Program-made: the position numbers and the translations under genes
Shown here: positions 31,199 through 39,545 of the stretch, in pieces
Layout: every line of letters begins with the position of its first letter
How positions within the stretch are numbered: the first letter of the stretch is position 1
Notes under the pieces: model-generated
Databases searched by the model: none
What the model was told of the DNA's origin: nothing
Seen by the model: only the letters and a program-made list of their open reading frames with translations
Origin: Streptomyces dioscori
Lineage (GTDB): Bacteria > Actinomycetota > Actinomycetes > Streptomycetales > Streptomycetaceae
NCBI RefSeq assembly: GCF_003024195.1
Contig: NZ_KZ679061.1
Coordinates: forward strand, 31,851-95,850
Direction of reading: 5' to 3'
Length of the DNA stretch: 64,000 bases

Positions 31199-34100
31199 TC
31201 AGGCCGCCGCATACGCAGCCGCAAGCTTCGCCACAGCCTGTGCGTACTTCCCGGTCAGCAACAGATGATCCGCATCAGCGAACGGCTTGGCCACAGCCGA
31301 GGTGATCCCCTGCCCGACCTTCTGCTGGACGAGCAGCCGCGCCTTGCCGACAACCGCCCGTCCCGCCTCCTCGGCCCCGGCGCGCTCGGCGAGCGAGGCC
31401 GCGACGGCGAGCGCCTTCAACGTGGCCGCGCCACCCGCCGGCACCTTCGTGAGCGTCGTCAGCCCCCACCCGTACGGGAACTGCGGGTCGTACGCCGGGT
31501 CGCCGACGTTGATCGGCAACTGCGCCTCGGACTTCGGCCAGGTCACGGGCAGCTGCCCGCTGAACGCGCGCTTCCCGTACAGCACGTCCGCGACCCCGTC
31601 GCCCTCCGTGCCCGGCAGCCAGGACGCGACGAGCGCGTCGATGTCACCGAGCTGGTCGCCGATGAGCTGCGGCCGGCCGGAGACGACGAGCACCGCGCAC
31701 TTCATGGCGGCGCACACCGTGTCGACGGCGGCCTTGTCCGCCGCGGACAGCGCCAGGTCGTTGCCGTTGCCGACGTCACCGACGCCCTCCGCGTACGGGG
31801 TCTCGCCGACGACCACGACACCCACGTCACTGCCGGCGGTCGGGGCCGAGGCGTCCTTGGAGTAGGTGACCGAGCTGCCACCGGCCTTCCGGATGCCCTC
31901 CAGGATGGTCGTCCCGTCGGTGATGTCCCCGGACGAGCCCTGCCAGGTGATGGTCCAGCCACCGGTCTGGTTGCCGATGTCGTCGGCGTTGGACCCGGCT
32001 ACGTACACCTTCTGGGACTTCTTCAGCGGCAGCACACCGCCCGCGTTCTTCAGCAGGACCTGCGACTCGGCGGCGGCCTCGCGGGCCACGGCCCGGTGCT
32101 TGGCGGAGCCGATCGCCGAGGCGCCGCTCGTGTCGGCGTACGGCTTCTCGAAGAGGCCCAGCTTGAACTTCTGCGTGAGGATGCGTGACACGGCGTCGTC
32201 GATCCGCTTCTCGCTCACGCGCCCGGCCCGCACCTCGTCGAGGAGCGTGGCGTGGAAGTCCTTGTACGCGTACGGGACCATGATCATGTCGAGGCCGGCG
32301 TTGATCGACGTACGGACGTCGCTCGCGTAGTCGCCGGGGATCTGGTCGATGGCCTGCCAGTCGCTGATCACGAAGCCGTCGAAGCCCATGCGGTCCTTGA
32401 GGACTCCGTTGAGCATGTCGGCGCGGGCGTGCATCTTCACCGCGCCCTTGCCGTCACCGAGGATGTCCAGCGAGGAGTACGACGGCATGAACGTGCCGAC
32501 GCCCCGGTCCACCGCGTCCTGGTAGGGGGCCAGATGGACGGCCTCCAGCTCCTGCCGGGTGACCTTGGTGACGCCCTGGTCGATCGTGTACGAGCCGGTC
32601 GTGGACGAGCCGAACTCGGTGCCGCCGTCGCCGACGAAGTGCTTGGCGGTGGCGAGGACCTTGTCGTTGCGCTTCAAGTCCTTGCCGCTGGCGGCCCCTT
32701 GCAGGCCCTGGATGACGGTCTCCATGGACTCGACGAGGGCCGGGTCCTCACCGAACGACTCGTACGTACGGCCCCAGCGTTCGTCGCGCGCCACGCACAG
32801 GCAGGGCGCGAAGTCCCACGGGATACCGGTGGCGCGGACCTCGGCGGCGGTCACCTTGCCCGCGTCGTGGGCGACTTGGGGATCGCGCGTGGCGCCGATG
32901 CCGATGTTGTGCGGCAGGATCGTGGCGCCGACGAGGTTGTTGTGACCGTGCACGGCGTCCACGCCGTAGATGAGCGGGATCTGGAACCGGGTCGCCTGCG
33001 CCCGGAGCTGGAAGCCGTCGATCATCTTCGCCCAGGCCTCGGGCGTGTTCGGCGTCGGCGTGGAACCGCCGCCGGAGAGCAGCGAGCCCAGGTCGTACGC
33101 GGCGATGTCGCCCGGCGCGGTCAGCGCGCCCCGCTCGGCCTGGGTCATCTGGCCGGCCTTCTCCGCGAGGGACAGCCGGGACAGCAGGTCGGCGACCCGC
33201 TTCTTCACCGGCAACTTCGCGTCCAGGTACGGGAGTCCGTGGGCGTCGATCACGACCTGCGGGTTCTCGGCGGGCGCCTTGGCGCCGGTGACCGTCAGCT
33301 TCAGCGGGACGGTCTCGGCGTTCTCGCCCGCCTTGTCGCGCAGGGGCGCCACGCTGACCGTCCGCGAGGTTCCCGAGGCCGTACCGGCCGGGAAGGTCAG
33401 CTCGCCGCTGACCGGGGTGTAGTCCTTGCCGGACTCGCCGGTGCCGCCGGCCGTCTCGTACGCGACGGTGACCGGCTCCTCGATCGGGGCGGAGCCGGTG
33501 GTGGCGACCGTGATCTTCACGGCGGCCGGGCGGCCCTCCTTCACCGGGTACACGGCCGCGTCCGTGACGACGTTCGCGCGCAGGGCCTGGTCGGCCTTGC
33601 CGTACAACTCGACACCGTCCATGGCGAACCGGTCCTGGACGCCGACGGGGAGCGTGAGCGCGTAGCCCCACATCTCGGTGAGGCCGAGGATCTGGTCGAT
33701 GCCGCCGACGGGCTGGTAGTCCGTGCGGTAGGTGAAGTCGGTGAACGGGAACTCCAGCTGCTTCCAGCCGGTGAAGTCGTCGGTGAAGGAGGTCGTCCAC
33801 AGCTCGGAGGCCTCGCCGTTGGCGCCGCCGTCCTTCAGCTCGAAGTTGACCTTCTTGCCGTTGTTCCGGCCGTCCCACCAGAAGCGGATGCCCTTGCTCG
33901 CCGACCAGTCGTGGGCCGGCTCCGCGAAGGCGAAGTCGTGGGTGAAGCCTCCGTAGCCGCTGATGTCGTACGTGCCCGCCAGGACCTTGTCGCCCTGCGG
34001 TGCGTCGTCGCGGGCGGCGAGCTCCAGCGTGGGCGGGTCGTCGGCGTCGCTGCCCCAGGTGAAGATGCCCTCAGCGGGCGGGTTCGCGAACGGGATCTCG

Positions 34101-34222
34101 CCCTCGAAGTTGTCTACGGGGACCGGGGCGGGATCGTCCGCTCCGGCGGCGGAGGCGGCCGTGGCGAACGGCAGCAGTCCGGTCAGCAGGGCGGCGGAGA
34201 CGAGCAGGGCGGTTCTTCGCAT
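31199..34222 (-). CDS. Secreted glycoside hydrolase family 3 enzyme with accessory domains
   Basis: A 1007-residue exported beta-glucosidase-type enzyme. Residues 1-26 form a Sec signal. About 35-190 is a beta-sandwich carbohydrate-binding-like domain (DNFEGEIPFANPPAEGIFTW, FRFWWDG-like strands). About 215-320 is a Calx-beta-like module (DYTPVSGELTFPAGTASGTS). The GH3 N-domain follows with KAGQMTQAERG and IYGVDAVHGHNN. The nucleophile Asp is near residue 620 in GFDGFVISDWQAID, and KHFVGDGGTEFG is intact. The C-domain starts near 710 with SQVLLKNAGGVLPL. Probable role: removing glucose from cello- or other beta-gluco-oligosaccharides outside the cell. Confidence 0.93.
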   Translation of the reverse strand: MRRTALLVSAALLTGLLPFATAASAAGADDPAPVPVDNFEGEIPFANPPAEGIFTWGSDADDPPTLELAARDDAPQGDKVLAGTYDISGYGGFTHDFAFAEPAHDWSASKGIRFWWDGRNNGKKVNFELKDGGANGEASELWTTSFTDDFTGWKQLEFPFTDFTYRTDYQPVGGIDQILGLTEMWGYALTLPVGVQDRFAMDGVELYGKADQALRANVVTDAAVYPVKEGRPAAVKITVATTGSAPIEEPVTVAYETAGGTGESGKDYTPVSGELTFPAGTASGTSRTVSVAPLRDKAGENAETVPLKLTVTGAKAPAENPQVVIDAHGLPYLDAKLPVKKRVADLLSRLSLAEKAGQMTQAERGALTAPGDIAAYDLGSLLSGGGSTPTPNTPEAWAKMIDGFQLRAQATRFQIPLIYGVDAVHGHNNLVGATILPHNIGIGATRDPQVAHDAGKVTAAEVRATGIPWDFAPCLCVARDERWGRTYESFGEDPALVESMETVIQGLQGAASGKDLKRNDKVLATAKHFVGDGGTEFGSSTTGSYTIDQGVTKVTRQELEAVHLAPYQDAVDRGVGTFMPSYSSLDILGDGKGAVKMHARADMLNGVLKDRMGFDGFVISDWQAIDQIPGDYASDVRTSINAGLDMIMVPYAYKDFHATLLDEVRAGRVSEKRIDDAVSRILTQKFKLGLFEKPYADTSGASAIGSAKHRAVAREAAAESQVLLKNAGGVLPLKKSQKVYVAGSNADDIGNQTGGWTITWQGSSGDITDGTTILEGIRKAGGSSVTYSKDASAPTAGSDVGVVVVGETPYAEGVGDVGNGNDLALSAADKAAVDTVCAAMKCAVLVVSGRPQLIGDQLGDIDALVASWLPGTEGDGVADVLYGKRAFSGQLPVTWPKSEAQLPINVGDPAYDPQFPYGWGLTTLTKVPAGGAATLKALAVAASLAERAGAEEAGRAVVGKARLLVQQKVGQGITSAVAKPFADADHLLLTGKYAQAVAKLAAAYAAA

Positions 34223-34280
34223 GGACCTTCCCTCGGCTCAGGCTTTGACGGGGGTGACCTCGCGGGGCTTAAATCACGCC

Positions 34281-34294
34281 GTGAGTTAACTGAC
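34281..34294. promoter_or_regulatory. Candidate operator of the GH3 gene
   Basis: GTGAGTTAACTGAC is a 14-bp palindrome with one mismatched pair, about 60 bp before the GH3 start. LacI-type regulators of sugar-hydrolase genes use sites of this kind, but this differs from the known CebR box, so the regulator is unknown. Confidence 0.4.
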
Positions 34295-34405
34295 GCCCCG
34301 CAAGGGCGTCAACCCTTCGCGCCGAATCCGTGGGCAAGGGTTTTCCGCCCCCGCCGCCCCTACCCGTTCCCGTCAACGACTCGGGGGCCAGCCCCCGAAC
34401 CCCCG

Positions 34406-34463
34406 GTCCTCAAACGCCGGACGGGCTGAAAGATGCCTTTCAGCCCGTCCGGCGTTTGAGGAC
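34406..34463 (-). terminator. 27-bp perfect hairpin downstream of cimA
   Basis: A perfect 27-bp stem with the 4-nt loop ATGC; the left arm starts GTCCTCAAACGCCGGACGGG. It starts 78 bp past the cimA stop. The arm sequence is, as I recall, among the commonest intergenic hairpins in Streptomyces genomes. It has no T-run but very high stability. Confidence 0.8.
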
Positions 34464-34540
34464 AAAGGGGGGCGAGGGGGCGCAGCCCCCATGCAGTGAC
34501 GGGAAGGGTAGGGGCGGCGGGGGCGAGAGAAGCGTGTCGG

Positions 34541-36145
34541 CTACGCCGGGGGTTCGACGCCCGCGCGCAGCAAGCCGTACGTGTACGCGTCCTCCAGCGC
34601 CTGCCACGACGCCGCGATCACGTTCTTCGCGACGCCCACCGTCGACCACTCCCCCGCACCGTCCGACGTGGAGATGAGGACGCGTGTCGTGGACTCCGTG
34701 CCGTGCTTGCCCTCCAGGATGCGGACCTTGTAGTCGACCAGTTCCAGGTTGGCGAGCTGGGGGTACAGGGTCTCCAGGGCCACCCGCAGCGCCCGGTCGA
34801 GCGCGTTGACCGGCCCGTTCCCCTCCGCCGTGGCGACGATCCGCTCGCCCTTGGCGAAGAGCTTCACCGTCGCCTCGTTGGCGTGGCTGCCGTCGGGGCG
34901 GTCCTCGACGATGGCACGCCAGGACTCGACGTCGAAGTACGTGCGGGCCTTGCCCTCGGCCTCCTCGCGCAGGAGGAGTTCGAAGGACGCGTCGGCGGCT
35001 TCGTACGTGTAGCCCTGCAGTTCACGCTCCTTGACCCGGCTCACGACCCGCCCGATCAGCTCGCGGTCGCCGCCGAGGTCGACGCCCAGCTCCTTGCCCT
35101 TGAGCTCGATGGAGGCGCGGCCCGCCATGTCGGAGACGAGCATCCGCATGGTGTTGCCGACCAGTTCGGGGTCGATGTGCTGGTACAGGTCCGGGTCGAC
35201 CTTGATGGCGGAGGCGTGCAGGCCCGCCTTGTGGGCGAAGGCCGAGACACCGACGTACGGCTGGTGCGTGGACGGGGTGAGGTTCACGACCTCGGCGATC
35301 GCGTGCGAGATGCGGGTCATCTCGGACAGCGCACCTTCGGGGAGGACCTTCTTGCCGTACTTCAGCTCCAGGGCCGCGACGACCGGGAAGAGGTTGGAGT
35401 TGCCGACGCGCTCGCCGTAGCCGTTCGCCGTGCACTGGACGTGGGTCGCGCCCGCGTCGACCGCGGCGAGGGTGTTGGCGACGGCGCAGCCCGTGTCGTC
35501 CTGGGCGTGGATGCCGAGGCGTGCCCCGGTGTCGGCGAGGACGGTGGCGACGACGGCCTGGACCTGCGCGGGCAGCATGCCGCCGTTGGTGTCGCACAGG
35601 ACGACGACGTCGGCGCCGGCTTCCGCGGCGGCCCGGACGACGGCTTTCGCGTAACTCGGGTTCGCCCGGTAGCCGTCGAAGAAGTGCTCGCAGTCGACGA
35701 AGACGCGGCGGCCTTCGGAACGCAGGTGGGAGACGGTGTCGCGGACCATCTCCAGGTTCTCTTCGAGGGTGGTGCGCAGCGCCAGTTCGACATGCCGGTC
35801 GTGGGACTTGGCGACAAGTGTGACGACGGGGGCGCCGGACTCGACGAGTGCCCTGACCTGCGGGTCCTCGCTCGCTTTGCCGCCTGCCCGGCGGGTGGCG
35901 CCGAAGGCGACGAGCTGGGCGTGCTTGAAGTCGATCTCCTGCTGGGCACGGGCGAAGAACTCGGTGTCGCGCGGGTTCGCACCCGGCCACCCGCCCTCGA
36001 TGAAGCCCACGCCGAAGTCGTCCAGGTGCCGTGCGATGGCCAGCTTGTCCGCGACGGTGAGGTTGATGCCCTCACGCTGCGCGCCGTCGCGCAGGGTGGT
36101 GTCGAAGACGTGGAACGAATCGTCGAGCTCGCTGGTTTCGGTCAT
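34541..36145 (-). CDS. cimA: Citramalate synthase (2-isopropylmalate synthase family)
   Basis: A 534-residue enzyme of the alpha-isopropylmalate/homocitrate synthase family, subgroup CimA, which condenses pyruvate and acetyl-CoA to citramalate as a threonine-independent route to isoleucine. The TIM barrel begins HVFDTTLRDGAQREGINLTV, with metal ligands in FDTTLRDG and in HAQDDTGCAVAN, and the GNSNLFPVVAALELKYGKK signature is present. The C-terminal regulatory LeuA dimer domain spans about residues 400-530 (ATVKLFAKGERIVATAEGNG). Length and N-terminus fit CimA better than LeuA. A terminator and mini-ORF in the leader suggest attenuation control. Confidence 0.9.
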   Translation of the reverse strand: MTETSELDDSFHVFDTTLRDGAQREGINLTVADKLAIARHLDDFGVGFIEGGWPGANPRDTEFFARAQQEIDFKHAQLVAFGATRRAGGKASEDPQVRALVESGAPVVTLVAKSHDRHVELALRTTLEENLEMVRDTVSHLRSEGRRVFVDCEHFFDGYRANPSYAKAVVRAAAEAGADVVVLCDTNGGMLPAQVQAVVATVLADTGARLGIHAQDDTGCAVANTLAAVDAGATHVQCTANGYGERVGNSNLFPVVAALELKYGKKVLPEGALSEMTRISHAIAEVVNLTPSTHQPYVGVSAFAHKAGLHASAIKVDPDLYQHIDPELVGNTMRMLVSDMAGRASIELKGKELGVDLGGDRELIGRVVSRVKERELQGYTYEAADASFELLLREEAEGKARTYFDVESWRAIVEDRPDGSHANEATVKLFAKGERIVATAEGNGPVNALDRALRVALETLYPQLANLELVDYKVRILEGKHGTESTTRVLISTSDGAGEWSTVGVAKNVIAASWQALEDAYTYGLLRAGVEPPA

Positions 36146-36262
36146 GGTTCAAGGCTCCTGAGGATCAGATCTCGGTCGGTACCGGAATGACCGGCTCCGC
36201 CGTCCCCACATGGTCCCTCGCGCTCTCGCCTCCGGCTGAGGGTGGGCCAGAAAAGCGAAAAA

Positions 36263-36282
36263 CCCCTCGCGGGTGCGAGAGG
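36263..36282 (-). promoter_or_regulatory. Attenuator-like terminator in the cimA leader
   Basis: On the minus strand CCTCTCGC-ACCC-GCGAGGGG forms an 8-bp stem followed directly by TTTTT and CGCTTTT. It lies 118 bp upstream of the cimA start codon, so it would end transcription before the gene unless bypassed. Such T-runs are rare in this window and make this a genuine intrinsic terminator candidate. Confidence 0.7.
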
Positions 36283-36336
36283 TCTGCGCGCGGGTCGAGA
36301 CGACGGTGTCCACCCGTACCTGGTCGTACGTGGTGG

Positions 36337-36372
36337 TCACTGCGGACCGGCGCGCCTGCTGCCAATAATCAT
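36337..36372 (-). CDS. Possible leader peptide MIIGSRRAGPQ before cimA
   Basis: An 11-codon ORF (ATG ATT ATT GGC AGC AGG CGC GCC GGT CCG CAG TGA) that ends 55 bp before the leader terminator. Its two adjacent isoleucine codons (ATT ATT) are unusual for this GC-rich genome, where ATC dominates, and match the end product of the CimA route. There is no clear Shine-Dalgarno before it and no promoter could be placed upstream, since a hairpin ends only 10 bp ahead. The role as a leader peptide is a hypothesis. Confidence 0.35.
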   Translation of the reverse strand: MIIGSRRAGPQ

Positions 36373-36382
36373 GGCGAACGAG

Positions 36383-36419
36383 AGCACGGAGGCAGTCTGG
36401 CACAGACCTCCTCCGTGCT
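36383..36419 (-). terminator. Terminator of the PD40 gene
   Basis: A 10-bp outer stem (AGCACGGAGG / CCTCCGTGCT), a 2x2 internal loop and a 5-bp inner stem GTCTG / CAGAC with loop GCA. It lies 56 bp after the stop of the upstream beta-propeller gene. Confidence 0.75.
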
Positions 36420-36475
36420 CACCGTCCGTCTCAGGATGCGAGCACTCGGTTGATCACCGCTGGATCATCGGTGAG

Positions 36476-37705
36476 TCACCGCAGGTGGCGGACGAACACG
36501 TCGGTGCCTTCGTTCGTGTCGCCGGCCGGGATCAGCCCGGGGTCGGCGGACCGGAACGCAATGCGGCGGGCGCCCTCGGCGATCCCGCCCGGCAGGACGT
36601 CGGCGGTGGCCGTGCCGCCGGTGGTGTCGGGCGTGACCAGGACGGTGGTGCCCTTCCTCAGGTCCCGCCGGTAGACGGGCCACTCCTTGCCGTACTGCGC
36701 GCCCGCCTCCGTCACCTCCGTCATGAACGTGACGTACCGCCCGTCGGGGCTCACCGCGGGGTTACGGGTGTAGGCCTCGCCGGGGCCGCCCTGGGTGCCG
36801 TGGATACGCCGGTTGGTGCCGGTGGTGAGGTCGTGCACGAACACGTTCCAGGCACCGTCGGTGTCGTCCGGCACCAGGTGCGTGTCCCGGGACTCGAAGA
36901 CGACCGTGCGGCCGTCGCCGCTGAGGGACGGGCGCAGCGACTCCTTCTCGGTGGCCGAGCCGTCGTGGGAGCGGTCGGCCTGAACACGCTCGCCGGTGCG
37001 GCGGTCGTACACCCAGACGTCCCCCCAGTCGTCGCCGCGCGGGCCGTTGGCGTAGGTGTACTGGTAGGCGACGCGGCGGCCGTCGTCGCCGACCGTCGGC
37101 TCGAAGGCGTTGCGCGGCTCCCAGGTCGGCCGGGGATGGCTGATCCGCTCGGTGGTGCCTGCGGTCCGGTCGCGCAGGAAGACGACGGAGCCCTCGCCGG
37201 TCTCGTAGAGCGTGTAGACCGCGTAGCGGCCGTTCGGGCTGACGGAGACCCCGCCGGGCGGCCCGCTGAAGCCCTCGGGGATCTCGATGCCGAACTTCTC
37301 CTGCCGGCCCGTGCCCAGGTCGACGAGCAACACGTCGTCGGACGCGGAGTACGCGAGCCAGCCGTTGTCGAGGGCCGCCACCACGTCGCCGAAGCCCGCG
37401 AAGCGGGTCCTGTCGGTGCGCAGGTCGCGCAGGTACATGCCCCCGTGCGCGATGTCCGGGTCCAGGTCCCCGGCGTCCGAGGTGAAGGCGACGTAACGGC
37501 CGTTGCGGCTGATGACGGCGTCGTCCGAGGCGCCGTTGCCCGCTTCTCCGTCAGGTGTGACGCTGACCGGCTCGGTGTGCGGGGCGGCGTGCGGGGCTCC
37601 GGGCGCGGCGGTCGCCGCGGTGCCCGTCAGAGCCGTCGCGGTCAGCGCGGCGGCGACGAGAGCTGTGGCGAGCGTGGTGCGCGTGGTGCGCGTGGTGGCG
37701 TACAA
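36476..37705 (-). CDS. Secreted PD40/TolB-like beta-propeller protein
   Basis: About 409 residues from TTG 37705, chosen because AGGGGGAAAG precedes it and the signal then has normal length (ATTRTTRTTLATALVAAAL to ATAAPG). The mature protein is a run of propeller blades with PD40-type signatures: AVISRNGRYVAFTSDAGDLD, VSVSPNGRYAVYTLYE, PSLSGDGRTVVFESRD, PAVSPDGRYVTFMTEV and AEGARRIAFRSADP. No catalytic domain is attached. It is followed by a hairpin terminator and is probably a single-gene unit. Likely an extracytoplasmic binding protein; a partner is unknown. Confidence 0.8.
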   Translation of the reverse strand: MYATTRTTRTTLATALVAAALTATALTGTAATAAPGAPHAAPHTEPVSVTPDGEAGNGASDDAVISRNGRYVAFTSDAGDLDPDIAHGGMYLRDLRTDRTRFAGFGDVVAALDNGWLAYSASDDVLLVDLGTGRQEKFGIEIPEGFSGPPGGVSVSPNGRYAVYTLYETGEGSVVFLRDRTAGTTERISHPRPTWEPRNAFEPTVGDDGRRVAYQYTYANGPRGDDWGDVWVYDRRTGERVQADRSHDGSATEKESLRPSLSGDGRTVVFESRDTHLVPDDTDGAWNVFVHDLTTGTNRRIHGTQGGPGEAYTRNPAVSPDGRYVTFMTEVTEAGAQYGKEWPVYRRDLRKGTTVLVTPDTTGGTATADVLPGGIAEGARRIAFRSADPGLIPAGDTNEGTDVFVRHLR

Positions 37706-37814
37706 AAGCTTTCCCCCTGTGGTGATCCTGCGGTGACGCGGTCGGTCCGTGTGATGCAAACGCACCGCCAGGCAGGGGTCAATCCGTCATATCGCGTACA
37801 ACCCGGACGTACGT

Positions 37815-38441
37815 TCAAGCGTCCGGGGGCGCCTTCGAGGGCGCCTGCGGGCGCAGCGCCTCGTCCAGGAACTCGCGTACGTGGCCGAGAACCTGCCCCC
37901 GGTCCGTCCCCCGCAGACCGATCGCCACATGGATGGAGAAGCCGTCGAGGAGGGCCCGCAGGCGGGTGGCGAGGCGGTCGGGGTCGACCGGCCGGAACTC
38001 TCCGCGCGAGACGCCCTCCGCGATCAGTGCCACCAGGTCACGGTGCCAGGCCCCCTCGATCGCGGCCTGGCGGTCGCGGGCGTCGTCGTCGGCGTTCTGC
38101 GAGCGGTTCCAGACCTCAAGCCACAGGGTCCAGTGCGGATCGCGGTGGCCCTCGGGCACGTACAGGTCGACGTACGCGTCGAGGCGTTCGCGCGCCGGGG
38201 CCGCCCGGGTGAGGAGCAGGCCCCGCTCGGTGCCGAGGAGGCCCTCGCTCCATTCGAGGGCGCGCAGCAGCAGCTCGTCCTTGGAGCGGAAGTAGTAGAG
38301 GAGATGGCCGCTGCTCATCCCGACCTCGCCGCCGAGCGCCGCCATGGTGAGCTTCTCCAGACCGCGCTCGGCGATCATGCCCATGGCCGCGGCGAGGACG
38401 TCCTCGCGGGGCGGCGCGGTGTTGCGCCGGCGGGTGGTCAC
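37815..38441 (-). CDS. TetR-family regulator of the agmatine deiminase operon
   Basis: A 208-residue TetR regulator from GTG 38441, overlapping the stop of the agmatine deiminase gene as GTGA. The helix-turn-helix is at about residues 15-55 (MIAERGLEKLTMAALGGEVG, SGHLLYYFRSKDELL). The helical ligand domain follows with LWLEVWNRSQNADDDARDRQ. It is the last gene of the operon ureAB-ureC-agmatine deiminase-tetR, so it probably regulates that unit in response to a polyamine, guanidino compound or product. The ligand is inferred only from the neighbours. Confidence 0.9.
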   Translation of the reverse strand: MTTRRRNTAPPREDVLAAAMGMIAERGLEKLTMAALGGEVGMSSGHLLYYFRSKDELLLRALEWSEGLLGTERGLLLTRAAPARERLDAYVDLYVPEGHRDPHWTLWLEVWNRSQNADDDARDRQAAIEGAWHRDLVALIAEGVSRGEFRPVDPDRLATRLRALLDGFSIHVAIGLRGTDRGQVLGHVREFLDEALRPQAPSKAPPDA

Positions 38442-39535
38442 CGTGCCTCCGCGTGGTCGGCCTTCGGCTGCTGCTGGGTGATGCAGTGGATGCCGCCGCC
38501 GCCCGCGAAGATCGCGCGTGCGTCCACCAGGGTCACCGTCCGCTCGGGGAACAGGCGCCGGAAGATCCCGGCCGCGGTCTCGTCGCGCGGGTCGTCGAAG
38601 CCGCAGAGGACGACTCCGCCGTTGCAGAGGTAGTGGTTGATGTACGAGTAGTCGGCCCAGTGGCCGTCGGCCTCCAGGACGGTCGGGGCGGGCACCTCGA
38701 CGACCTCGATGGGCCGGCCGCGCGCGTCGGTGGCGGACCGCAGCAGCCCGGCGATCTCCTTCGACACCTCGTGGTCGGGGTGGGCCGGGTCGGGCTGGGA
38801 GTGCGCGACGACGACTCCGGGGCGGGCGAAGGCGGCGACGATGTCGACGTGGCCGAGGGTGCCGAAGCTGTCGGGGGCCCCGCGGTCCCCTTCGCCGGGC
38901 GGGGCCGGGTAGTCGCCGGTCAGGCCGCGGGGCAGCCAGATCGCCTTGCGGGTGCCGAGCATGCCGTGGATCTCGGCCTCGACCTCCTCGCGGCTCCAGC
39001 CGGGGTTGCGCTCGGGCCCGAGCTGCACGGTCTCGGTGAGCAGCACCGTGCCCTCGCCGTCGACATGGATCGCGCCGCCCTCGTTGACGAGCGCCGAGGC
39101 GTACGTACGGGCTCCGGCGAGGTCAGCCACGTACGCCCCGATCGTGGCGTCGTGCTCCCAGCGGGCCCAGGACTGGGCGCCCCAGCCGTTGAACGTCCAG
39201 TCCACGGCGGCGAGTTCGGGCGCGCCGCCCCGGCTGCCGACGAGGAAGGTGGGTCCGATGTCCCGCATCCAGGCGTCGTCGAGGTCGTGCTCGACGGTGT
39301 CGATGCCGGGGCCCAGCAGCGCGCGGGCCCCGGCGGACCGGCCGGGCCCGCACACGACCGTGACCGGTTCGAAGCGGCGTACCGCGCGGGCCACCGCCGC
39401 CCAGGCCGCGCACGCCTCTGCGAGGTCGGCGGGGTCGTCGAAGGTGGAGTTCGGGCCCGGCCACGCCATCCAGGTGCGCTCGTGCGGGACCCACTCGGCG
39501 GGCATGCGGAAGCCGTCGGCGGCAGCGGTCGTCAT
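38438..39535 (-). CDS. aguA: Agmatine deiminase (PPAD family)
   Basis: A 365-residue agmatine iminohydrolase, which converts agmatine to N-carbamoylputrescine and ammonia. The guanidine-modifying propeller fold is shown by RMPAEWVPHERTWMAWPGPN, the DDAWMRDIGPTFLV and NGWGAQSWARWEHD blocks, GTLGHVDIVAAF with catalytic His, and the nucleophile Cys351 in FAGGGGIHCITQQQP. All key residues are present. It lies 10 bases after ureC and overlaps the TetR gene, so it is part of the four-gene unit. No N-carbamoylputrescine amidase (AguB) gene is found beside it. Confidence 0.93.
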   Translation of the reverse strand: MTTAAADGFRMPAEWVPHERTWMAWPGPNSTFDDPADLAEACAAWAAVARAVRRFEPVTVVCGPGRSAGARALLGPGIDTVEHDLDDAWMRDIGPTFLVGSRGGAPELAAVDWTFNGWGAQSWARWEHDATIGAYVADLAGARTYASALVNEGGAIHVDGEGTVLLTETVQLGPERNPGWSREEVEAEIHGMLGTRKAIWLPRGLTGDYPAPPGEGDRGAPDSFGTLGHVDIVAAFARPGVVVAHSQPDPAHPDHEVSKEIAGLLRSATDARGRPIEVVEVPAPTVLEADGHWADYSYINHYLCNGGVVLCGFDDPRDETAAGIFRRLFPERTVTLVDARAIFAGGGGIHCITQQQPKADHAEAR

Positions 39536-39545
39536 CGAGTGATCC

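Larger units (their letters stand above)
34223..34540. promoter_or_regulatory. GH3 upstream region and cimA terminator
   Basis: 318 bp without a gene. The half near 34222 is AT-rich and holds the imperfect palindrome GTGAGTTAACTGAC at 34281-34294, a candidate operator for the GH3 gene. The other half holds the long hairpin at 34406-34463, which lies downstream of cimA, flanked by G/C-rich runs. Confidence 0.5.

Noticed and set aside
32252..34429. A 725-codon open frame antisense to the GH3 gene
   Set aside because: The GH3 catalytic motifs on the minus strand explain this DNA; the plus frame is composition-driven.
36149..36403. An 84-codon open frame covering the cimA leader
   Set aside because: It runs through the terminator and has no Shine-Dalgarno. 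Its high Arg content and lack of motifs suggest noncoding leader DNA.
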